Shown here in pieces: positions 34,174 through 44,166 of a stretch of 64,000 bases of DNA (position 1 is its first letter; every line of letters starts with the position of its first letter). This DNA is from Nonomuraea wenchangensis. GTDB lineage: Bacteria > Actinomycetota > Actinomycetes > Streptosporangiales > Streptosporangiaceae. Where the stretch lies: NCBI RefSeq assembly GCF_900111685.1, contig NZ_FOHX01000025.1, positions 1 to 64,000 on the forward strand, written 5' to 3'. Made by a program: the position numbers and the translations under genes. The notes under the pieces are model-generated. The model ran no database searches and had not been told where the DNA came from. It was given only the letters and a program-made list of their open reading frames with translations.

Positions 34174-35295
34174 ATGACTGATGGACGTCGCGGCCCGCTG
34201 GCCGGTGTTCGCGTGCTGGAGCTCGCCGGGCTGGCCCCCGGTCCTTTCGCCGGGATGATGCTGGCCGACCACGGGGCCGAGGTGCTGAGGGTGGACCGCG
34301 TCAAGGCGGTCTCCGACCGGCCTCGTACCGACGTGATGGACCGCGGCAAGCACTCGATCGGGCTGGATCTGAAGTCGCCCGAGGGGGTGGCCGCGTTCAA
34401 GGAGCTGGCGCGGCACGCCGACGTGGTGATCGAGGTGTTCCGGCCGGGCGTGGCCGAGCGGCTCGGCATCGGCCCCGACGACCTGCACGCCGTCAACGAG
34501 CGGCTGGTCTACGGCCGGATGACCGGGTGGGGCCAGGACGGCCCGCTGGCCTCCACAGCCGGCCACGACATCGACTACATCGCGATCTCCGGCGTGCTGT
34601 CGATGCTCGGCCGCGAGGGCGGCAAGCCCACCCCGCCGATCAACATCCTCGGCGACTTCGCCGGCGGCGGCCTCATGCTCGCCTACGGCGTGCTGCTGGC
34701 GCTGCTCGAACGCGAGCGCACCGGCAAGGGCCGGGTGATCGACGCGGCCATGGTGGACGGTGCGGCGGTCCTGTTCGCGATGTTCTACCAGGGCGTGCAG
34801 AGCGGCTTCTGGGGGCCGCGCGGCACGAACCTGCTCGACACCGGTGCCCCCCAGTACGACACGTACGAGACCGCCGACGGCGAGTACCTGGCCGTGGGCT
34901 CGCTTGAGCCGCAGTTCTGGAAGGCCATGGTCGAGCTCATGGGCCTGACCGACCTGCCCGACCGCGACGACCGGGCGCAGTGGCCGGCGCTGCGGGCCCG
35001 GCTCACCGAGGAGTTCAGGAAGCGGACCCGGGCCGAGTGGGAGAAGGTGTTCGACGGCTCGGACGCGTGCGTGTCGCCCGTGCTGTCCATGTCCGAGGCC
35101 GCCACCCATCCGCACAACGTCGCCCGCGACTCCTTCACCGAGGTCGGCGGGCTCGTCCAGCCCCGGCCCGCGCCGCGCCTGCTGGGCGTGCCCGAGCAGG
35201 ACCTCTCCCCCGCCACCCGCCTGACGGACCTGTCCGACTGGGGCCTGTCGCGGGAGGAGGCGGACAGGCTGCGCGGCCAAGGGGTGCTCGGGTGA
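34174..35295 (+). CDS. CaiB/BaiF-type (family III) CoA-transferase / racemase
   Basis: A 373-residue class III CoA-transferase. The N-terminal GPLAGVRVLELAGLAPGPFA and MLADHGAEVLRVDR are signatures, and the Asp of LGDFAGGGLMLAYGVLLALL is near the catalytic position. GHDIDYIAISGVLSMLG is close to alpha-methylacyl-CoA racemases, which invert the 2-methyl centre of branched acyl-CoAs in sterol and pristanate breakdown. The start at 34174 begins at the family N-terminus; a GTG at 34168 is also in frame. Its stop overlaps the start of the next P450 gene (GTGA), so both are one unit, suggesting branched-chain or sterol-derived lipid oxidation (inference). Confidence 0.92.
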   Translation: MTDGRRGPLAGVRVLELAGLAPGPFAGMMLADHGAEVLRVDRVKAVSDRPRTDVMDRGKHSIGLDLKSPEGVAAFKELARHADVVIEVFRPGVAERLGIGPDDLHAVNERLVYGRMTGWGQDGPLASTAGHDIDYIAISGVLSMLGREGGKPTPPINILGDFAGGGLMLAYGVLLALLERERTGKGRVIDAAMVDGAAVLFAMFYQGVQSGFWGPRGTNLLDTGAPQYDTYETADGEYLAVGSLEPQFWKAMVELMGLTDLPDRDDRAQWPALRARLTEEFRKRTRAEWEKVFDGSDACVSPVLSMSEAATHPHNVARDSFTEVGGLVQPRPAPRLLGVPEQDLSPATRLTDLSDWGLSREEADRLRGQGVLG

Positions 35296-36446
35296 TCGTC
35301 GATCTGCTCGACGGCGACCTGTACGCCGGGGACCCCACCCCGGTCTACGCCTGGCTGCGCGAGCACTCCCCCGTCCACCACGACGAGGCCAACGGCCTCT
35401 GGGGCGTCTCCCGGCACGCCGACATCGCGGCCGTCGAGCGCGACCCCGGTCTGTGGACGAGCACCGGCGGCTACCGGCCGCAGCTCCCGTCCGAGCCGTC
35501 CATGATCGGCTTGGACGACCCCGAGCACGCGGCCCGGCGCCGCCTGGTCTACCGCCGCTTCACCCCGCGCCACGTCCGCGACGCCTACGCCGGCCGGGTG
35601 CGCGCGGTCGTCGCCGAGCAACTGGACCGGGCCCTGGAGAAGGGCACGGTGGACGCTGTGGACGAGCTCGCGGCCCCGCTGCCGGCCCGGATGATCGGCT
35701 GGCTGCTCGGCTTCCCCGACGAGGAGTGGCCGCGGCTCAAACACTGGTCGGAGACGACGATCGTGGCGGGCGGCGGCCGGCGGTACGTCACCCACGAGGC
35801 CGTGGTGGCCGCCGCCGAGTACAGCCACGCCGTCCTGGAGCTGGCCGCCGAGCGCCGCCAACGCCCGCGCGACGACCTGTTGTCGCTGTGGAGCGCGAGC
35901 CCCGACTACGACGACGAACGCCTGGCGAACGACGCGCTGCTGCTGCTCGACGGCGGCGCCGAGACCACCAGGACGGTGATCGCCACGGCGATCGACGCGC
36001 TGATCCGCCATCCGGACCAGTGGCGGCTGCTGCGCGCGGACCCGGCCCTGATGGAGGGGGCGGTCGAGGAGTTCGTCCGGTGGACCACGCCCGTGCTCAA
36101 CATGTGCCGGTCGGCCACCCGCGACACCGTCCTGCGCGGTACGCCGATCCCGCGAGGGGCGCAGGTGCTCCTCATGTACGGCTCCGCCAACCGCGACCCG
36201 GACATCTTCGATGACCCGGACGCCTTCGACGTGACCAGGAAGCCCGGCGGGCACCTCGCCTTCGGTCTCGGCACGCACTTCTGCCTGGGCGCGGCGCTGG
36301 CCCGGCTGGAGCTGCGGATCTTCTTCGAGGAGTGGGTGGCGCGGGTGCGGGAGGCGGCGTGGGCCGACGAGCGCGGCCCGCGCATCCTGCCGAACGCCTT
36401 CGTCAGGGGCGTGACGTCGTTCCCGATCTCGCTGCGCCCCTGGTGA
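35292..36446 (+). CDS. Cytochrome P450 (third in window, different subfamily)
   Basis: A 384-residue P450 not closely similar to the two at 17-22 kb. The I-helix motif is LLLDGGAETTRTVI and the heme loop FGLGTHFCLGAALARLEL with Cys about 331; the ExxR region is EEFVRWTTPVLNMCR. The N-terminus is short (begins VDLLDGDLYAGDPTPVYAWL). GTG at 35292 overlaps the CoA-transferase stop, so translation is coupled. The pair suggests hydroxylation of an acyl-CoA-derived or sterol-derived substrate. Redox partners are not encoded nearby. Three 20-bp repeats follow the stop. Confidence 0.93.
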   Translation: MIVDLLDGDLYAGDPTPVYAWLREHSPVHHDEANGLWGVSRHADIAAVERDPGLWTSTGGYRPQLPSEPSMIGLDDPEHAARRRLVYRRFTPRHVRDAYAGRVRAVVAEQLDRALEKGTVDAVDELAAPLPARMIGWLLGFPDEEWPRLKHWSETTIVAGGGRRYVTHEAVVAAAEYSHAVLELAAERRQRPRDDLLSLWSASPDYDDERLANDALLLLDGGAETTRTVIATAIDALIRHPDQWRLLRADPALMEGAVEEFVRWTTPVLNMCRSATRDTVLRGTPIPRGAQVLLMYGSANRDPDIFDDPDAFDVTRKPGGHLAFGLGTHFCLGAALARLELRIFFEEWVARVREAAWADERGPRILPNAFVRGVTSFPISLRPW

Positions 36447-36450
36447 GAGC

Positions 36451-36510
36451 GGCCTGGATCGCGAGGTAGCGGCCTGGATCGTGAGGTAGCGGCCTAGATC
36501 GCGAGGTAGA
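36451..36510. repeat. Three 20-bp tandem units iterating the end of the GyrI-like gene
   Basis: Units at 36451-36470, 36471-36490 and 36491-36510 follow GGCCTRGATCGYGAGGTAGM. The third holds the stop (36494-36496) and last codons of the minus-strand GyrI-like gene; the others repeat this tail past the stop. The same pattern is seen at 7658 and 21953. Confidence 0.8.
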
Positions 36511-36946
36511 GGTCGACGCCGTCGCGGTGGTGCACCTCGACGTCCGTCGTGAACGCGCGCGGCGGGACGCCGCCGGACTCGGTGTGCTTCCACACCCCCT
36601 GCCACGCCTCGATCAGCGCCTGCGGAAGCTGCCCCCGGGCCTCGACCAGCAGCGCCGGCCCGGCCGGCACGCGTACGGCCACCATGCCCTCCGGCAGCCG
36701 CGGCGCGGTGCGCACCCCGACGCCGACGATCTGGGTGTAGGCCCCGTGGTGGTCGCTCTCGTAGTCGGTCAGCACCGCGTAGAGATTCTCGTCGATCCGC
36801 CCCGGCACGTGCGCGAACACGCCCGGCGCGCCCGCGCGCTGCCACAGGGCGGGCAGTCTGGCGCGTGCCGGGTCCATCTCGTCGGCGTTGCTGGTGCGTA
36901 CGACCCAGCCGACCACAGTCAGCTCGGCTCGTTCGGTGACGTTCAC
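36494..36946 (-). CDS. GyrI-like / effector-binding-domain small protein
   Basis: A 150-residue cytosolic protein. The sequence VVGWVVRTSNADEMDPARARLPALWQR and VLTDYESDHHGAYTQIVGVGV fits the bacterial transcription activator effector-binding (AraC_E_bind/GyrI-like, SOUL-type) fold, which binds small hydrophobic molecules. There is no DNA-binding domain, so it may be a drug- or metabolite-binding protein. GTG at 36946 follows GGAGGGG. It is divergent from guaB1 and convergent with the P450 gene. Function cannot be specified further. Confidence 0.78.
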   Translation of the reverse strand: MNVTERAELTVVGWVVRTSNADEMDPARARLPALWQRAGAPGVFAHVPGRIDENLYAVLTDYESDHHGAYTQIVGVGVRTAPRLPEGMVAVRVPAGPALLVEARGQLPQALIEAWQGVWKHTESGGVPPRAFTTDVEVHHRDGVDLYLAI

Positions 36947-36986
36947 GAGTCCCCTCCCCCCGCAAATGTATCCGGGCCGATCATAA

Positions 36987-38483
<1,497 letters not shown>

Positions 38484-38510
38484 GCGCGCGTGGGCCGGTG
38501 AGCGTAGGGG

Positions 38511-39272
38511 TCAGGTGCGGCGCCAGCCGCCGGCCGCGTGGATGCCGCCGTCCACGTGCACGGTCGTGCCCGTGACGAACCTGGCCAGGTCGCCGGCCAG
38601 GAACACGGCCGCCCCCGCCGCCTCCACAGGCTCGCCGAGCCGGCCGAGGGGCGGGAGGCGTACCGGCTCATAGGGCAGGGAGCCGTCGGCCAGCATGCGC
38701 TCGCGCACGCCCTCCTCGCCCTCCGTGGGCAGGGCGTCGGGCGCGATGGCGTTGACCCGGACGCCGCGCGGCGCCAGCTCCAGCGCCAGCGACCTGGTCA
38801 GGCTCTCCACGGCCGCCTTCATGGCCGCGTACACGGCGAAGCCCGGCGCCGCCTGGTGCGCCTCGCTCGACGTCACGTTGATGATCGACGAGCCCGGCCG
38901 CATCAGCGGCAGCAGCCTGCGGATCATGGCGGTGAGCTGGGTGAAGTTCTCCTCGATCAGCGTACGCTCGCCGCGCGGCGACAGGCTCTCGAACGGGGCG
39001 TGGAAGGTGCCGCCCGCGTTGTTGACCAGCACGTCCACCCGCCCCCAGCGCTCGCCCACCGCGCGGGCGAACACCTCCGCCGCCACCGGGTCGCGAACGT
39101 CGAGCGTCATGGCCGGCTCCCCGAAGGGCGGCTTGTCGCGGTCGCAGACGGCCACGTGCGCGCCGAAGGCGGCGAAGGTCTCGGCGACGGCGAGCCCGAT
39201 CCCGCGGGCTCCCCCGGTGACGACGGCCACGCGGCCGGTGAGCAGGATCGCGTCGGGACTCAGAGCGGCCAC
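38511..39272 (-). CDS. Short-chain dehydrogenase/reductase (SDR)
   Basis: A 253-residue classical SDR with NAD(P) binding loop TGGARGIGLAVAETF, NNAG in VLVNNAGGTFHAPF, and the catalytic set Ser (NVTSSEAHQ), Tyr and Lys (YAAMKAA). The C-terminus closes with VTGTTVHVDGGIHAAGG. It resembles mycofactocin-associated or 3-oxoacyl reductase-like SDRs of actinomycetes; the substrate is unknown. GTG at 39272. It is divergent from the FKBP gene and convergent with guaB1, 27 bases apart. Confidence 0.9.
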   Translation of the reverse strand: MAALSPDAILLTGRVAVVTGGARGIGLAVAETFAAFGAHVAVCDRDKPPFGEPAMTLDVRDPVAAEVFARAVGERWGRVDVLVNNAGGTFHAPFESLSPRGERTLIEENFTQLTAMIRRLLPLMRPGSSIINVTSSEAHQAAPGFAVYAAMKAAVESLTRSLALELAPRGVRVNAIAPDALPTEGEEGVRERMLADGSLPYEPVRLPPLGRLGEPVEAAGAAVFLAGDLARFVTGTTVHVDGGIHAAGGWRRT

Positions 39273-39349
39273 GAACGAAGACGATATCCCGAGCGCATAG
39301 AGTCGTCAGGTCCGAATCACAACGTCAAGTCGCCGACAGGAGCACTTTC

Positions 39350-39724
39350 GTGGCACTCGAGAAGCCCGAGATCGACTTCCCCGAGGGCAACCCGCCCAAG
39401 GACCTTGAGATCGTCGACCTGGTCGAGGGCGACGGCCCCGAGGCCAAGCCCGGCCACCACGTCCGCGTCCACTACGTCGGCGTGGCCTTCTCCACCGGGG
39501 AGGAGTTCGACGCGTCCTGGAACCGGGGGGACGCCTTCGAGTTCCCCCTCGGCGGCGGGCGCGTCATCGCGGGCTGGGACCAGGGCGTCGCAGGCATGAA
39601 GGTCGGCGGACGGCGCAAGCTGGTCATCCCGCCGCACCTCGGCTACGGCAGCCGCGGCGCCGGCGCCGCCATCAAGCCGAACGAGACCCTCATCTTCGTC
39701 GTCGACCTGCTCGGCGTCAGGTAG
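39350..39724 (+). CDS. FKBP-type peptidyl-prolyl cis-trans isomerase
   Basis: A 124-residue cytosolic single-domain FKBP that speeds Xaa-Pro isomerisation. The fold is complete: [62 protein letters not shown] and [12 protein letters not shown]. The active-site aromatic and hydrophobic residues of FKBP12 are in place (Tyr of HYVG, Trp of AGWDQ, Tyr of LGYG). GTG at 39350 follows ACAGGAG. No signal peptide is present, unlike the lipoprotein FKBPs of some actinomycetes. The DNA ligase gene follows after 86 bases. Confidence 0.95.
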   Translation: MALEKPEIDFPEGNPPKDLEIVDLVEGDGPEAKPGHHVRVHYVGVAFSTGEEFDASWNRGDAFEFPLGGGRVIAGWDQGVAGMKVGGRRKLVIPPHLGYGSRGAGAAIKPNETLIFVVDLLGVR

Positions 39725-39810
39725 GGCCCGCACGCCCACCGGCCGCCCGCGTGACGGCCGGCCGGTGGGCGCCGGTAGGGAATGTCGGCGGCGTGAGGCA
39801 CGATAGGCGT

Positions 39811-41334
39811 GTGCTTCTGATCGACGTGGTCCGAGTTTCCGAGGCGGTGACGCGCACGTCCGCCAGGTTGGGCAAGATCGCACATCTGGCGGAGCTGCTG
39901 GGCCGGGTCGGCCCGGACGAGGCGGAGATCGCCATCTCCTACCTGTCGGGCGAGCTGCCCCAGCGCCAGGTCGGCGTCGGCTGGCGCACCCTGGAGGAGA
40001 TCCCGCAGCCCAAGCTCGTCGCCACCGCCACCCTGACCACGGTCGACGCGCTGCTGACCCGGATCAAGGCCGTGTCCGGCCCCGGCTCCCAGGCGGCCCG
40101 CAGGGCGCTGGTGAGCGAGCTGTTCGCCGGGCTGACCAGTCAGGAGCAGCAGTTCGTGCGCCGCCTGCTCAACGGCGAGCTGCGGCAGGGCGCGCTCGAC
40201 GGCGTCATGATCGAGGCGGTGGCCAAGGCGTCCGGCGCCCCGTCCGCCGACGTCCGGCGGGCGCTGACGTTGCGCGGCTGGCTGCCCGCCGTCGGCGCGG
40301 CGGCGCTGAGTGGCGGGGTGGAGGCGCTGCACGCCTTCCGCCTGGAGGTCGGGCGGCCGGTCTCCCCCATGCTGGCCGGCAGCGCGCCCAACGTCGCCGC
40401 CGCCCTCGATAAGGCGGGCGCGCCCGCTGCGCTGGAGTGGAAGCTGGACGGCATCCGGGTGCAGGCCCACAGGTCCGGCGAGGAGGTCAGGGTCTTCACC
40501 CGCACACTCGACGACATCACCGCACAGGTGCCCGAGCTGGTCGAGGCCGTGCTGAAGACGCCGTCGGACGACCTCGTGCTGGACGGCGAGGTGCTCGCGC
40601 TGCGTCCCGACGGCCGACCGCACCCGTTCCAGGTGACCGCCGCGCGGGTCTCCAGCAAGCTCAAGGTCGAGCAGTTGCGCGAGCAGACGCCGCTCAGCGT
40701 CTTCTTCTTCGACGCGCTGCGCGCCGACGGCGACGACCTCCTCGACCTCCCCTACGCCGAGCGCCAGGAGGCGCTGGCCAGGGTCGTGCCGCGGACCCTG
40801 CTGACGCCGCGCCTGGTGACGGGCGACGTGGCGGAGGCCGAGCAGTTCTTCATCGACGTGGTCAAGGCCGGGCACGAGGGCCTGGTGGTGAAGGCGCTGG
40901 CGTCGCCGTACGCGGCCGGGCGGCGCGGAGCGGGCTGGATCAAGGTCAAGCCGCGTCACACGCTCGACCTGGTGGTGCTGGCCGCCGAGTGGGGCCACGG
41001 CCGGCGCGAGGGCAAGCTGTCCAACCTGCACCTGGGGGCGCGCGACCCGGAGGGCGGGTTCGTGATGCTCGGCAAGACGTTCAAGGGCCTGACGGACGAG
41101 CTGCTGGCCTGGCAGACCGAGCGGTTCCTGGAGCTGGCCGAGGGGCCGACGGACGACTGGACCGTGCGGCTGCGTCCTGAGCTGGTGGTGGAGATCGCCT
41201 TCGACGGGGTGCAGCGCTCGCCGCGCTATCCGGGCGGGATGGCGCTGCGGTTCGCGCGGGTGCTGCGTTACCGGCCGGACAAGCGGGTGGAGGACGCCGA
41301 CACCGTGGACACCGTCCGCTCTCTCATGATCTGA
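39811..41334 (+). CDS. ATP-dependent DNA ligase (LigB/ligase I-like)
   Basis: A 507-residue ATP-dependent DNA ligase that seals nicks. It has an N-terminal DNA-binding domain (about 1-180). The adenylation domain has the nucleophile Lys211 in EWKLDGIR (motif I KxDG), [10 protein letters not shown] (motif III region), [10 protein letters not shown] (motif IV) and GWIKVKPRH (motif V), and a C-terminal OB fold follows. Most actinomycetes carry such repair ligases beside NAD-dependent LigA. The GTG at 39811 ([12 protein letters not shown]) is the chosen start; a longer frame to 39751 lacks homology. It is not linked to ku or ligD genes here. Confidence 0.93.
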   Translation: MLLIDVVRVSEAVTRTSARLGKIAHLAELLGRVGPDEAEIAISYLSGELPQRQVGVGWRTLEEIPQPKLVATATLTTVDALLTRIKAVSGPGSQAARRALVSELFAGLTSQEQQFVRRLLNGELRQGALDGVMIEAVAKASGAPSADVRRALTLRGWLPAVGAAALSGGVEALHAFRLEVGRPVSPMLAGSAPNVAAALDKAGAPAALEWKLDGIRVQAHRSGEEVRVFTRTLDDITAQVPELVEAVLKTPSDDLVLDGEVLALRPDGRPHPFQVTAARVSSKLKVEQLREQTPLSVFFFDALRADGDDLLDLPYAERQEALARVVPRTLLTPRLVTGDVAEAEQFFIDVVKAGHEGLVVKALASPYAAGRRGAGWIKVKPRHTLDLVVLAAEWGHGRREGKLSNLHLGARDPEGGFVMLGKTFKGLTDELLAWQTERFLELAEGPTDDWTVRLRPELVVEIAFDGVQRSPRYPGGMALRFARVLRYRPDKRVEDADTVDTVRSLMI

Positions 41335-41962
41335 CCGCTTCCACCGGACTCCCTGACTCGCTCCCCCGCGCCGGCGACGGCAGCCCTCCAGGCACCCCGG
41401 CCCAACTTTTCGGGTGGACGGCGGACCTCATCGGCCAGAGAGCGTCCCCGCGAGCGCGGAGGGGTGCCATGGGGGCGACGCGGCGTCCACGAAAGAGCCG
41501 CCCCGGCATCAACGCCCCTCCTGACTCCCGCACCCCGGGGTTTCTGGCTCCCGTAACGAAGGGGCCGAGCTCTTCGACGATCTCTTTCTCGCCTTCCGCT
41601 TTTCCCGCACGCCCGCGACCCCGGCCGCCGGAGTTTCGCAGCATCACCCCTTAACCCTTGAGGCGCAGCGCACCCATTTGCCCTGATCAAACCCCTCTTT
41701 TGCGATCAAGCCGCCCCCAACGTCATTTCCGCTGGAATTGATCGATCAATCGCACAAAGCTGACCTTTAGTGCGATCTTGATATCGAAGTGAGATATGTC
41801 ACTAGATTAGGGATTAACTTGTCTTTACTGGCTGTTTGTCCCGTATGTTCGTCCTCACCGCGCGGCATCCCCCGCCGCGCCGACGGAAACGGCCGCCGTA
41901 CGCCCCCACCCCCGCCGGACCGGCCTTTCCCTTCCCTACCCTAGCCAGGACCGTGGTTTACC
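41335..41962. other. 628-base gene-free region before the RlpA-like gene
   Basis: The first half (41335-41660) is GC-rich with only unsupported short frames. The second half (41690-41840) is markedly AT-richer than its surroundings. It contains several GATCAA/TTGATC boxes, a perfect 14-bp palindrome ATTGATCGATCAAT (41737-41750), a Crp/GlxR-type site and possible -10 boxes TAACTT (41815) or TTTACT (41824). It probably is a regulated promoter with a 5' leader of about 125 bases. I saw no match to the c-di-AMP (ydaO) riboswitch. Confidence 0.6.
41788..41803. promoter_or_regulatory. Crp/GlxR-type binding site
   Basis: AGTGA-GATATG-TCACT is a perfect inverted repeat that fits the actinobacterial Crp/GlxR consensus TGTGANNTANNTCACA in 14 defined positions except the two outer bases. 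Its centre (41795.5) is about 41 bases before the start expected from TTTACT at 41824-41829, the usual activating position. It lies upstream of the RlpA-like gene. Confidence 0.65.
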
Positions 41963-42703
41963 TTGGGCCAGCATTCCCACAAGCCGTTCCTCACCGGCAG
42001 GCGCCGCTGGACCGCCGTCGCAGCGGGTGCCGCCGTCATCGCCACCGCCTCGGCCTCCGCTTACGCGGCGCTGGCCGACGACGAACCCGCCAAGCGCACC
42101 GCGACCGCCGCCAAGCCCCTCGCCGAGACCGGCGCAGGCGCGGCGAGGACCACGAACGAGGCGGGCCGCCAGTCGAACCCGAAGCCTCTCTCCCCGGCCC
42201 CGAGGCCACCGGCCGCCGCCAACCCGAACCCCGCCTCCCCCCGAACCCCCACCCCGCAGAGCACGACCCCGCAGGACGCGGAGGCAGTGGGCGCCTCACC
42301 GTCGGCGACGGCGCCGAGCGCGTCCAGCGGCAAGCCGTCACAGCCCCCCAAGCCGACACAGCCCGCCACCCCCAAGCCGGCCAAGTCCGTCGCCAAGAAG
42401 CCCAAGGCGAAGGTCCTCTCCTCCGGCTCCTGCGGCGCCTCGTACTACGACGAGCCCCAGATGACCGCCAGCGGCGAGCGATTCAACCCGTCCGCCATGA
42501 CGGCCGCCCATAAGACCCTCCCCCTGGGCAGCAAGGTCCGGGTGATCAACCCGAACAACGGCAAATCGGTCACCGTCCGCATCAACGACCGTGGCCCGTA
42601 CATCGGCGGTCGCTGCCTCGACCTGTCCGCCGCCGCCTTCTCCGCCATCGGCAACACGAACGCCGGCGTGATGCACGTGAAGTACCAGGTCCTGGCCCGC
42701 TGA
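41963..42703 (+). CDS. Secreted RlpA-like double-psi beta-barrel protein
   Basis: A 246-residue exported protein. It begins with a basic region and signal-like helix (RRRWTAVAAGAAVIATASASAYAALA), followed by a long Pro/Ala/Lys/Ser linker (residues about 40-145). It ends in a double-psi beta-barrel domain: GSCGASYYDEPQMTASGERFN, MTAAHKTLPLGSKVRVIN, VRINDRGPYIGGRCLDLS. This is the RlpA pattern including the conserved Asp of NDRGP; family members bind or cleave glycan strands of peptidoglycan. The TTG start at 41963 is preceded by AGGA 12 bases away, so the start is less certain. The Crp/GlxR-type site upstream suggests cAMP- or nutrient-linked control, as for actinobacterial cell-wall lytic genes. 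Confidence 0.85.
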   Translation: MGQHSHKPFLTGRRRWTAVAAGAAVIATASASAYAALADDEPAKRTATAAKPLAETGAGAARTTNEAGRQSNPKPLSPAPRPPAAANPNPASPRTPTPQSTTPQDAEAVGASPSATAPSASSGKPSQPPKPTQPATPKPAKSVAKKPKAKVLSSGSCGASYYDEPQMTASGERFNPSAMTAAHKTLPLGSKVRVINPNNGKSVTVRINDRGPYIGGRCLDLSAAAFSAIGNTNAGVMHVKYQVLAR

Positions 42704-42865
42704 CCCCGCCCTCCGCACCCCCCTGTACGTGCGAACCCCCCGAGGACAGCCTGCGAAGCAGCACGCCGCCGGCGGGGCACCTACGACCGCCCCGCCCTCA
42801 ACCGGTACGGGCAAGCACCCGGACCGGCGCGTGAGCTACGGCGGCGTGGGTCTGGGAAGCTTCGG

Positions 42866-43468
42866 CTATTTGACCAGGCGGACCGTCAGCGGGTAGCGGT
42901 AGTCGCCATCGGTCAGGGAGTTGACGCCGGCGACGATCGCGAGGACGAACGCCGCCACCCAGATCACGGGCACCAGCACCACGCCGATGACCGTGAGCGG
43001 GAGCAGGATCGACGCCCCGACCACCGTCAGCCCGAAGTTGAGCGCCTCCACGGCGTGCCGCCGGATGTACGGCGACGTCTTGCCCGCGGCGAGCAGCAGG
43101 ATCAGCGGGCCGACGATCGGGAAGCCCAGGGCCAGGAGCAGATGACCGGCCGCGGCGCCGAGGCGTTCGTTGCCCTCCACGGACCCAGCCGGCCGCCCCG
43201 GGTAGGTGGGGGCAGGTCGCGGAGCGAGCCGGGGCACCGCCTGCGTGCCGTACAGCTCGGTCATGATGGGCATCAGGTCGCCGTGGGTGCGTGCCGTCAT
43301 CGCCCGCTCAAGCCGGTCGTCGAACTCGAGCTTGTCGAACCGGCCCTCCGCGTACGCCGCTTTGACGTGCTCGACCACATGCTCTCGGTCCTGGTTGGTG
43401 ACGCGCAGGTGAGCTGGCGGCACCTGTCCCGGCCCGGGGGTTGTCGGTACCCCAGCCATAGTCGCCAT
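42866..43468 (-). CDS. DUF1707 and DUF4870 membrane protein
   Basis: A 200-residue protein joining two small families. Residues 20-70 (HLRVTNQDREHVVEHVKAAY, FDKLEFDDRLERAMTARTHG) are a DUF1707/SHOCT-like helix pair. Residues 100-200 hold about three to four hydrophobic helices with ERLGAAAGHLLLALGFPIVG and IRRHAVEALNFGLTV, the DUF4870 (Tic20-like) pattern. The function is unknown. ATG at 43468 follows AAGGAGAG. It is divergent from the 114-residue protein downstream and convergent with the RlpA-like gene. Confidence 0.85.
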   Translation of the reverse strand: MATMAGVPTTPGPGQVPPAHLRVTNQDREHVVEHVKAAYAEGRFDKLEFDDRLERAMTARTHGDLMPIMTELYGTQAVPRLAPRPAPTYPGRPAGSVEGNERLGAAAGHLLLALGFPIVGPLILLLAAGKTSPYIRRHAVEALNFGLTVVGASILLPLTVIGVVLVPVIWVAAFVLAIVAGVNSLTDGDYRYPLTVRLVK

Positions 43469-43619
43469 GCCTCTCCTTCAGTGATCGGTGATGTCTTCCA
43501 TACTGCTTGGCCGAACGGGCAACTGCCATCAGGAGAAACCCGGAGCTGTCCCCGAGATCGCCCCCTGAAAAGATCATTTCTCCTACGCGCGAAAGCGCCA
43601 GACGATATAAAAAGGACCT

Positions 43620-43964
43620 ATGAGATGGCGAGACCGGTATGGCCTTCGTCGATGGCGCGGCCCGAAGATCGCGAAGTTCGACCGTGAGGCGACAGACGCC
43701 GACATCGAGGCGTTGATCGCATTCGCCCGTTCCCGGCGCGGCGTCGAGTTCTACGTCGAGCCGGAAACGTTCGCCACCGACACGACCGCCGTCGCCGTCG
43801 CCGACGACGGCGAGTGGACCAGGCGCCGTGTCGGCTCTCCCGCCGTGATTCACAAGGTCGCCCGTGATCTGGCACTGCCGGTGTACGACGTCCAGCTCAC
43901 CGGATATCCGCCCCGCATGCGGGCATTCAACGAACGCCGCCGCCGCGAAGAAGGCTCACTCTAG
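43620..43964 (+). CDS. Conserved actinobacterial protein of 114 residues, unknown function
   Basis: A small basic protein: MRWRDRYGLRRWRGPKIAKF, then ATDADIEALIAFARSRRGVE, a strand-rich middle (EFYVEPETFATDTTAVAVAD) and a C-terminal VYDVQLTGYPPRMRAFNERR. It resembles a protein often found in actinomycetes, sometimes labelled oxidoreductase without evidence. There are no Cys, no membrane helix and no clear catalytic motif. ATG at 43620 has AAAGGA three bases upstream and GATATAAAA just before, an AT-rich promoter element. Confidence 0.75.
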   Translation: MRWRDRYGLRRWRGPKIAKFDREATDADIEALIAFARSRRGVEFYVEPETFATDTTAVAVADDGEWTRRRVGSPAVIHKVARDLALPVYDVQLTGYPPRMRAFNERRRREEGSL

Positions 43965-44166
43965 TCACGGTCGCCCGGCCCGGTTTGGGCGGCATGGTTT
44001 CGACGTCGTGGTTTCGGCGGTGTGCTCGGGCATCGGCTGATTTCAGGATTCGGGATGTCACGAGGGGCGACACGGGCCGGGATCGACCCTTGTGAGGTGT
44101 GCTTCTCGGCGCACGCTCAGGTGTCCCCCACTTGTTTTCCGCCGCCGCTCGTCACTGGAGCGACGC

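Noticed and set aside
41324-41690. Minus-strand frames of about 107-140 codons after the DNA ligase
   Set aside because: No ribosome site and no conserved pattern; Arg/Gly/Pro-rich composition typical of random high-GC frames.
41640-41962. c-di-AMP (ydaO) or other riboswitch before the RlpA-like gene
   Set aside because: The genomic setting would fit, but I could not find the conserved cores; the region is AT-rich with simple palindromes.
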